Assembly: GCA_951799425.1 (NCBI GenBank)
Contig: OX637403.1
Coordinates: 32,776,811-32,840,810 of the forward strand
Origin: Ilex aquifolium
Taxonomy: Eukaryota > Streptophyta > Magnoliopsida > Aquifoliales > Aquifoliaceae
Length of the DNA: 64,000 nucleotides
Direction: 5' to 3'
Shown here: positions 57,189 to 64,000 of the stretch, one piece after another
Layout: each line of letters starts with the position of its first letter
How positions within the stretch are numbered: the stretch's first letter is position 1
The notes under the pieces: generated by a model
Database searches by the model: none
Told to the model about the DNA's origin: nothing
The model's input: only the letters and a program-made list of their open reading frames with translations
Program-made: the position numbers and the translations under genes

Positions 57189-57678
57189 CAGGGCCAGCTC
57201 AACTTCATTGAAAAAAAAACATGGGCTTTAGGCCCCAAATTTTTAGGTACATTATTAACCCATAAAAAAATTAATTTTTTTAAATTTTAAACCCTAAAAA
57301 AATCCCCCAAATATTTAGTACAATAAACATTTTTATTGTAATAATTTGGGTCCATGATTCAATTCATAACATTAGAAATCTAAAAATCATAAGTTGAAAA
57401 AATAAAAAGTACTCAAAAGTCAACTCATATTTACTCCTTCTCTCTCTGTGTGTAAAAATTAGTACAAAACATTAAAAAAAAGTTAAAATTAAACTCTTTC
57501 GGATAAAAAACATAAACAAAAATTAAAATATTTTTTTCAGTAACACTAGCACGTCATTCTTAGGTATCTCTCATATAATAAATTGAAGTTTTCGCTTTAA
57601 AAGTTTTTTCTCATATAATAAATTTTTTTCAGTTAAAAATTTTCGCTTTAGGCCTCCAATTACCTAAAGCCACCCCTG
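57189..57678. mobile_element. hAT non-autonomous element (490 bp)
   Basis: The left end CAGGGCCAGCTC and right end, read inverted, CAGGGGTGGCTTTAGG are hAT-type termini. A perfect 8-bp duplication AGTGCTTG lies at 57181-57188 and 57679-57686. The interior is AT-rich with a GGGCTTTAGGCCCCAAA word near one end and GGAGGCCTAAAGCGAAAA, inverted, near the other. No transposase. Confidence 0.87.
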
Positions 57679-57686
57679 AGTGCTTG

Positions 57687-58432
57687 CATAGCAAGTGAAT
57701 GTACAAAATGGTTGGTAAATTGCCATAGAAGAGCAGAGCAGAGCAGAGCTAACAGCGATGACACTGATATGGTTGCCTTGATCGACCCCCCTCTCAAAAC
57801 ATTCCACATTTTAACAGTTGTTCAGCCAATCAATAAGACTACAAACACCAGTTGCACTATTGGTACAGCTCTGTTAGCTGATCATCATCAACACCTCTCT
57901 TTGTGAACACAAAAGGGTCTGGGTCATGTAATACCAATTACCTTTCTACTGTTCAGTCCCGTATGCAAAATACCGCCAAGCTTCATGTTTGCTGTTTCAA
58001 CCTACTTGATTTTCGCAGTACGGTAATTGCAAGTTAACTGGAGCACTATATATGACTCCACATATCAAATCAACCGTGTCATCAAGGCTCTACACATTAT
58101 AAAGATAGTTTGATAGCTTTCAAAGTTTGGAGAACTTAAGGAGTGCTTAATATCGGCCACATACAGCAGTTCACATAAACAGGAAATCCTACATAAATTT
58201 TTGAAGGCCTCAAAGTTCCATCAACAAAGCTAGAATAAACACAAGATGACCCCCAAGGACAGCAAAGATCCCAGTCAAAGAAGCTAAAGGACAAAAGCAT
58301 ATAAGACAGACAAACTATTGTAAAAACATCTTTACATTGGTGTGCAGATATTCCAGGGTTAAAACCAAAGGTAGTACTTAAATTAGCCTGGGAAGTAGTG
58401 CTTAAATTAGTTTGGGACCAGCAAAAACCTGT
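57687..58432. other. 3' flank of the CID gene
   Basis: Spacer and probable 3' UTR of the minus-strand CID gene. A short AGAGC tandem lies at 57729-57747. No other feature seen. Confidence 0.5.
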
Positions 58433-61400
58433 TCAACGTAGGGGCAGACGAGGAGCTCGTGGCCGAACAGGCGTCTTTGATGGGCTTACCCTGATCATAA
58501 ATGACATCACAAGAGATCGAAAATCAGTGCAGGTGAAAAATAACAAGTCTTTCTGAAAAAACAACAATGCAAAACGAAATTAACTGAAGCAACATGCAAT
58601 CTGACCTTATCGGCAATGAACCCAAAACCACACCACTACAGTTGAGAGCAGCAATTGCACTTTCAGCCTGCAGGAGGCAAAATTACATGAGAGATACATT
58701 CGTGTACATTGCAGCAATCAACCTAAAGGTCGTGTGTCCAAAGTCATTGTCTATGTTCACCTACAACCCCAATAATTCGAGTTAGTACCGGCTGTCATAT
58801 AATTCTTTTCTCAACTTCAATATTGTTGCTGATTGTGTCTAAGCATTGCTCCTTAATAAAGATGTATAGGTGCACAAATTTGTCAGAAACAATTCCCCTA
58901 GTACAGTTTGTCGTAGTTCAACCGCTTAATAGAGACAATAGTTACCTTCATTCTCAATAGAAAGGCAGACAGAGTCATTGGAAAAACACAACATCTGTGC
59001 TGTCAGCATTCTACTTCCATAGAAATCATCAAGTGTATAGGAAATTAAATCGGTAACAGCACACTCATCTCTTTATAGACACAACCTACCCAATTTATGA
59101 ACAGAAATATAATTAGTGGGTTAAAACTGGGCACACTATTTTCTTCTCAGACTCATAACCTGTGCTAAACTTAGCTAGTCGAGACTCTATGTCTAACAAG
59201 AACCAAAATCAAGTACCACAATAAGTTTAATAACAAGTCTTAACCCAAGGAACTGTGGGACTTGTTCAGCAAGCTTAGCCACCATGACCTTAACATGTGC
59301 TATGTGTTGGGAGAGCCTCAAAAGTGTACAGATTACACCATCAAATTTTGATTGGCATTATAATAAAAAATTCTCCAACTGTTCTTTCATATCCAAGGTT
59401 TCTTGACATGTGCATAAATTAATCATCTCATTAAGTTAGATAACCTGATCCATTTTGTTCTTCCTTGATCTGCAATTCCTAACGTTGATTAAATATATTT
59501 CAACTAATTAGCAACATGCTTCACTTTTAGCACACCTTGCGCCTTTAACTACACTAATATTGCTGCTCCTCGAACACAACCCAATAATCTAAGTCTGTTT
59601 CTTTCATTGTATCTTCAACTAATGCTCTCTCCAATCTTACTAATGTGTCAAATCCTAATTTTAAAAATTCCTGTCATCTCACATAGCCAGCTAACCATCA
59701 TCTCACATTCAGTGAACATCTTTTCGAGTGACCTATCGGCTATCGTTCTACATAACAAACACAGCCTCAAACCCCACACCGAAAGATGAAAACCAAAATA
59801 AACAAAAAAAAGAATTTTCAGTGCCAATTCCCTAATACCGTTAGGAACGGAACATTGGATCATATATTTACTTCTAATTCCACATTCCCACCCATCCTTT
59901 TCCTTCTTTTTTGGGATTTTGGAGATATGTTTTCTAAAATGCATTTTCTTATGGATTATTAAAGCAGACCACTTTGGCACACCACTATCTATATAAGCAT
60001 GATGACCCTCACTATCTATGGTGGTTGAAAATGGTTAGCACATTCTATATGACAAATCTTCCAAATTAAGTTCAGCTTCTCTGGTTTGGTACTTTGTATT
60101 TCCTTTTCACTTTGATTTGAAAAAGTGGGGCAACTCTTCATATCGAACTTTCAATAAAATCCCACTTTTTGTCAAAGAGAATTCAAGATGCTTCAGTGAA
60201 GAAAGGCAAATGACAAGCATGCCTCTAGAAGAGAAAAAGTGGAGAGCAAGAAAGAGAAAGAAGATATTTAGGCAACTATGTTTAGGTGAAGGAAAAGCTT
60301 TAACTCACCAGTTATATCTCCGAATTAAGTCATCAACCCCACCAATAGCCCTGCCACCTCTAACACCCAACCATTGTTAACCATATCACCCCGCTATCAA
60401 GCAGAACTTTGCCACTACCCAGTACCACCACTTCAATAAGCCCCAACTGTAAATGCACTATTTGAATATTGAATATGCATTGCAAGTGCCCAAGAAACAG
60501 GCAAAACTGACCGTGACATTCGTTAAATTAGATCCAGTGGAAAGGATGTAGCAGTGACCTATAAGCTTTTCATAATCCAAGAAGTTACTGTAAATGGAAG
60601 TCCAACTGTGAACAGTAATAAGATATGGTAGTGATGAGAACATTTACATTGCTTGAACATGGTCCCCCAACTTGGTAACCACACAAATAACTTTTTTATT
60701 GCGAAACAAATCTTCTCAAGCCTAGCTAATCATGCTGCTAATTGACTAAAGGAGAGTTTTGGACATTCCATGTCAATCCAACTCCTCCATTGTTTTATCA
60801 AAACATCAAAAAACCAATGGGAATAAAAAAGAGAGATTAAAGGGAAATAAAAGCTAAACGAAAACCAAAAAAGTTCGGATATATGCTGCCACCAAAAACA
60901 GCTTGAAGATGACTTAGATAAATAACAATGTTCAATTAAACAATGCCACAATGAAAATCAAGTTATTGGGAAAATCACTGCCCAAAATTTCAGCAAGAAA
61001 GAATCCTACTTAACAGTTTACAAAAGGTAGTGGGTGGAGTGGTTTGCAGAGGTTTATGCCCATTAAGAAATATTATCAATTGCAAGTTTTCTCAAAAAGC
61101 AACAAAACACTGCTCACAAGCTAAAACATTTACCAACTATAATATTGTTCTTAAAAAGCTTCTCACAACAAGGGTTTCATTGAGAAAGAGAGGTTTTAGC
61201 AATAATAATTTAGACACTCCACATCAGTGGAATAGAGAAACACCAAGAAAGAGAGATCAGACTAAGACTACCTATCATACATTGGTAGAGAAATAAGAAG
61301 CCATTTGTCAAAAACGATAAACTTCATCATTTTAGTTAGCCTTAAGACAGTAAGATATATCCATTTTAAAACTATCAGATTCCCATCAAATGTTCAACTT

Positions 61401-63760
61401 CACCTAGATCAATCACTCCAAATCTAAGCAGATACTTTTGCCTGCCCCAACCCCCCAAAAAAGTCACCCTCCTCTTCCTCGGGTTTCATAACCTTCCAAC
61501 TTGTGCTACTCATAGAAAGCTCTCAGATCCCAGCAAGCATTCTAATGAATACGTCAATTCTGTAACTTTGCTTTCTCTCCTGATCCTGCCCGAAGTTTGC
61601 CTCAAGAAAATAAAGTCCAAATAAACTGAATCATATTGTCCTCAATGTATGCCATGACTTAAAGCCTCAAGCAATAAGGTCAGATTGCTAATTCAAAAAT
61701 TCTCACTAAACCCAGTAACTTGACGCCCCTTTTTACCTCACCTACTCTTTTTCAGACATCCCCTAAGCTCACAATGAATGAGGGGTATCATTATAGGAAT
61801 AAAACAGAGAACACATATTGAAAAATAAATAAGTCAACAATCATTATACAAGGAAAAGATTAACTACCATTACAAATTCCACAAAGGCAATACGAGTAGA
61901 ATGGTGATAGTCTCCAAGCAGCCTCAAGCGATAAACCTACATCAGTCATACTGCCATCACAAATCCTTCTTTCGATAAATACATTTGACTTGTTAATAAA
62001 CAAACTTTTCAAAGCATAATGACAAACCTCTCCGCAAACTGACTCAAAAAAAAGTTTCACATCTGCTTGCGAAACCTGCACAAAATATAAAGTACAATGT
62101 TATTTGAACCCTTTTTAGCCCTTTTTGTTTTGTTATTGCTTTTTTTTAGGGTGGGTGGGTGCGCGGGGGAGGGCAAAGGACATTGGGTTGGTCTCCATTC
62201 CACTCCTAGATCGCAGTCAGTGACAAATAAAAAACACTAAGAGTACCTTCTTGTCAATATTTGTACAGTAAATAGTTCTTGCACACATCTCACGTTCATC
62301 TTCACTCTGAAAACCAGAGTAACAATTAATCACCGGGTTAATAAGGAGTATGACATCAAACACGGAGATAAAAATAGTGTTCCATAAGTTTAACGAAATT
62401 TTGATCATAATAGTAAAGATTTCTCACCCTAGGCAAAAATGTCGGGTTAACTGGTGCTATTGCTGTCTTAGAAGGCAGCACCCTCACAGGGTAGTAACCA
62501 AGCATGGTCCCTGCTAGACTTAAAGCAGCTTGTGCACCTTCTGCAAAACACACAAAAATCTGCTAAAACCTTGCATGATATAACCAACAAATAAAACTCA
62601 ACATACAGAACCAACAACTCAAGTAAGTGATCCTCAACATTACCCTCATCGGTAAACTCAACAAAAGCAAAACGAAGGACAGAATTAGGGTCTCCACAAA
62701 CACGGCAGTCAATAACCTTCACCACAAGAAAGGTAAAATGCTCAGCAACATAGTTTCAACTGGAAAATTAAATGTATTCAGCTGAACAACAAGAAGCACC
62801 AGTACCTGCCCACAACTGAGAAACAGGGCTGCAAGCTGCTCTTCTGTGATCTATGTCCAAAAAACAAGCAACACAATTAGTCAAAGTAGTTGGTGCAGCA
62901 GAGAAGCACCAAGGAGATTTCAAAAACTAAAACAAGATGCAATTATTTACCTGATGATCAATGTCAGACACATACACAGTCCTCCGAATTACATCTTCCC
63001 TCTGGGCCATACTTGTTCGGTTGTTCATACCTCGTTTCCCCGGACTATAGTTATTCCTCCTCTGAGAATAATTCAAATGTTAACAAAACAACCATTAACA
63101 ATAAAATTGTTAAAAAAAAATTATGCCTCAACTGTAATATTAACAGGACCATAAGGCATAAGAAATAATAATAGTAATAATAATAATAATAATAGTGAGA
63201 TCGGTACATACCCATCGGGCTGTGTAACTATTAGCATTTCCATTTGTGGTGATAAAAGGCATGGCAGAATTGTTCGTAAAATATCCGTCATTGATTCCAT
63301 TGTTAGCCAGTGAAGGAGGCACAAATTCTGCAGCCATGGGGTTCAACTTGGAGAACATTTCCTCCAATTCCCTCATCTCCCTCTTAAAGCTGCTCTCGCC
63401 AACATCACCAGTGCTCTGAAAATTCCCACCATTGGATCGATGATCAGTCGAAACCGGTGCACAAGCGATCTTCTTCTGCACATGATCATATTCGAGTCCA
63501 TCGTGAAGCTGAGCGTTGTGGTTGGTGCTAACGTGCGCCTTCGGAGGAGGCGCGTGAAAAGGATGGACCTTCACATGGAGATTGTGGAGGTGGGGTTGAA
63601 AATTGGGGATGCTGTTGCTGTTATCGTGGTTGAAGCTGGGGTGGTCAACCATGGGAGTAGTCCTTACATGATTGTGGTGGTGATTGTTGTTCTTTGGTTG
63701 ATCCTGATCGTTGCAGTGGACATTGGATTCGTGGGAAGAAGCACTCTCAACAACCGCCAT
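58433..63760 (-). CDS. PAM2 and two-RRM RNA-binding protein (CID8-13 group, CID9/CID10-like)
   Basis: Ten exons on the minus strand: 63760-63212, 63061-62951, 62850-62806, 62716-62644, 62540-62428, 62306-62247, 62075-62028, 61936-61868, 58667-58606, 58490-58433. All have GT-AG borders and agreeing phase; 395 residues. Exon 1 encodes a His/Asn-rich region and the PAM2 motif SKLNPMAAEFVPPS, which binds the MLLE domain of poly(A)-binding protein. A basic patch RRNNYSPGKRGMNNR follows. RRM1 has RNP2 RTVYVSDI and RNP1 LRFAFVEF; RRM2 has RTIYCTNI and TRIAFVEF. The end SPSKTPVRPRAPR is characteristic of the group. These proteins act in mRNA translation or stability. Start set at MAVVES; an in-frame Met at 63820 is less likely. 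At 62540 the acceptor giving DEEGAQAAL was chosen. Intron 8 is 3.2 kb and no gene was found in it. Confidence 0.95.
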
Positions 63761-63931
63761 GAAAAGTGATGTTGGCGAACCCACCCACCCCTCAGCTTTG
63801 ACTGCAATAAGTTCACACACACACTAGATAGATCCATCGATTAATCAGTGCCATCAGCCAAAGAGGCAAAGACTAGTAAGAACCCTAAAAAAAAATAATA
63901 AAATAAAGCCAGATACCATGAATGTGTGTGT

Positions 63932-63962
63932 GATGGGATGGGATGGGATGGGATGGGATGGG
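63932..63962. repeat. (GATGG)6 pentanucleotide repeat
   Basis: Perfect pentanucleotide run 170 bp upstream of the CID start codon, within the likely 5' UTR or promoter. It is likely length-variable. Confidence 0.9.
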
Positions 63963-64000
63963 AGTAAAAAGCAACTAAATACATAAATTGATCTGGATGA

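Noticed and set aside
58668-61867. Open frames of 60-110 codons in the large CID intron (e.g. 59648-59980, 61030-61296)
   Set aside because: No conserved motif or family; they lie within a 3.2-kb intron whose flanking exons join in phase.

Overview
The window is nuclear DNA of a flowering plant, most likely a woody eudicot. The genes have many phased GT-AG introns, the intergenic DNA is AT-rich and transposon-littered, and the families are typical of angiosperms. The species cannot be named from this sequence. It reads as ordinary gene-bearing euchromatin. I found no operon, CRISPR array or clearly new enzyme system; the interest lies in how mobile DNA has reshaped the surroundings of developmental and hormone genes.

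Layout. 1-1188 (-): 5' part of a BODYGUARD-type alpha/beta hydrolase (cuticle), running off the left edge. 4807-6647 (+): five-exon GDSL esterase/lipase. 8308-10949 (+): two-exon 72-aa membrane microprotein. 12305-15356 (+): six-exon DWARF27 beta-carotene isomerase (strigolactone pathway), with an antisense tRNA-Leu(TAA) gene in intron 1 and a 0.9-kb CAC/ACC-rich array in intron 3. 15458-20677 (-): a broken but structurally complete 5.2-kb Ty3/gypsy element inserted 97 bp past the D27 stop. 21486-22770 (+): decayed lung-seven-transmembrane-receptor (CAND6/7-like) pseudogene. 26.6-28.4 kb: LTR-like remnant carrying a nested hAT MITE. 28.9-31.5 kb: inverted-repeat-bounded, Mutator-like element that seems to carry a captured OVATE-family gene fragment. 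32205-34402 (+): growth-regulating factor with an miR396 site. 35393-36376 (+): intronless glutaredoxin-domain protein with an N-myristoylation signal. 36.4-45.7 kb: gene-poor DNA with MITEs, a TRIM-like relic and a solo-LTR-like stretch. 45736-47322 (-): NAC factor of the NST/SND1 secondary-wall clade. 47404-48677: direct duplication of that gene's promoter around an LTR fragment. 49.2-58.4 kb: gene-poor, with one SINE and one hAT element, both with clear target-site duplications. 58433-63760 (-): ten-exon PAM2 plus two-RRM protein (CID8-13 group).

The genes belong to unrelated pathways: cuticle, lipid hydrolysis, strigolactone synthesis, growth control, redox, wall thickening and mRNA control. 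They are independent transcription units. The best-supported mobile elements are five hAT-type insertions with perfect 8-bp target-site duplications (660, 656, 132, 132 and 490 bp), one SINE with a 15-bp duplication, and the 5.2-kb LTR element with a 5-bp duplication. Exon boundaries were set by reading conserved family sequence across GT-AG sites and checking phase; UTRs and transcription starts are not determined.
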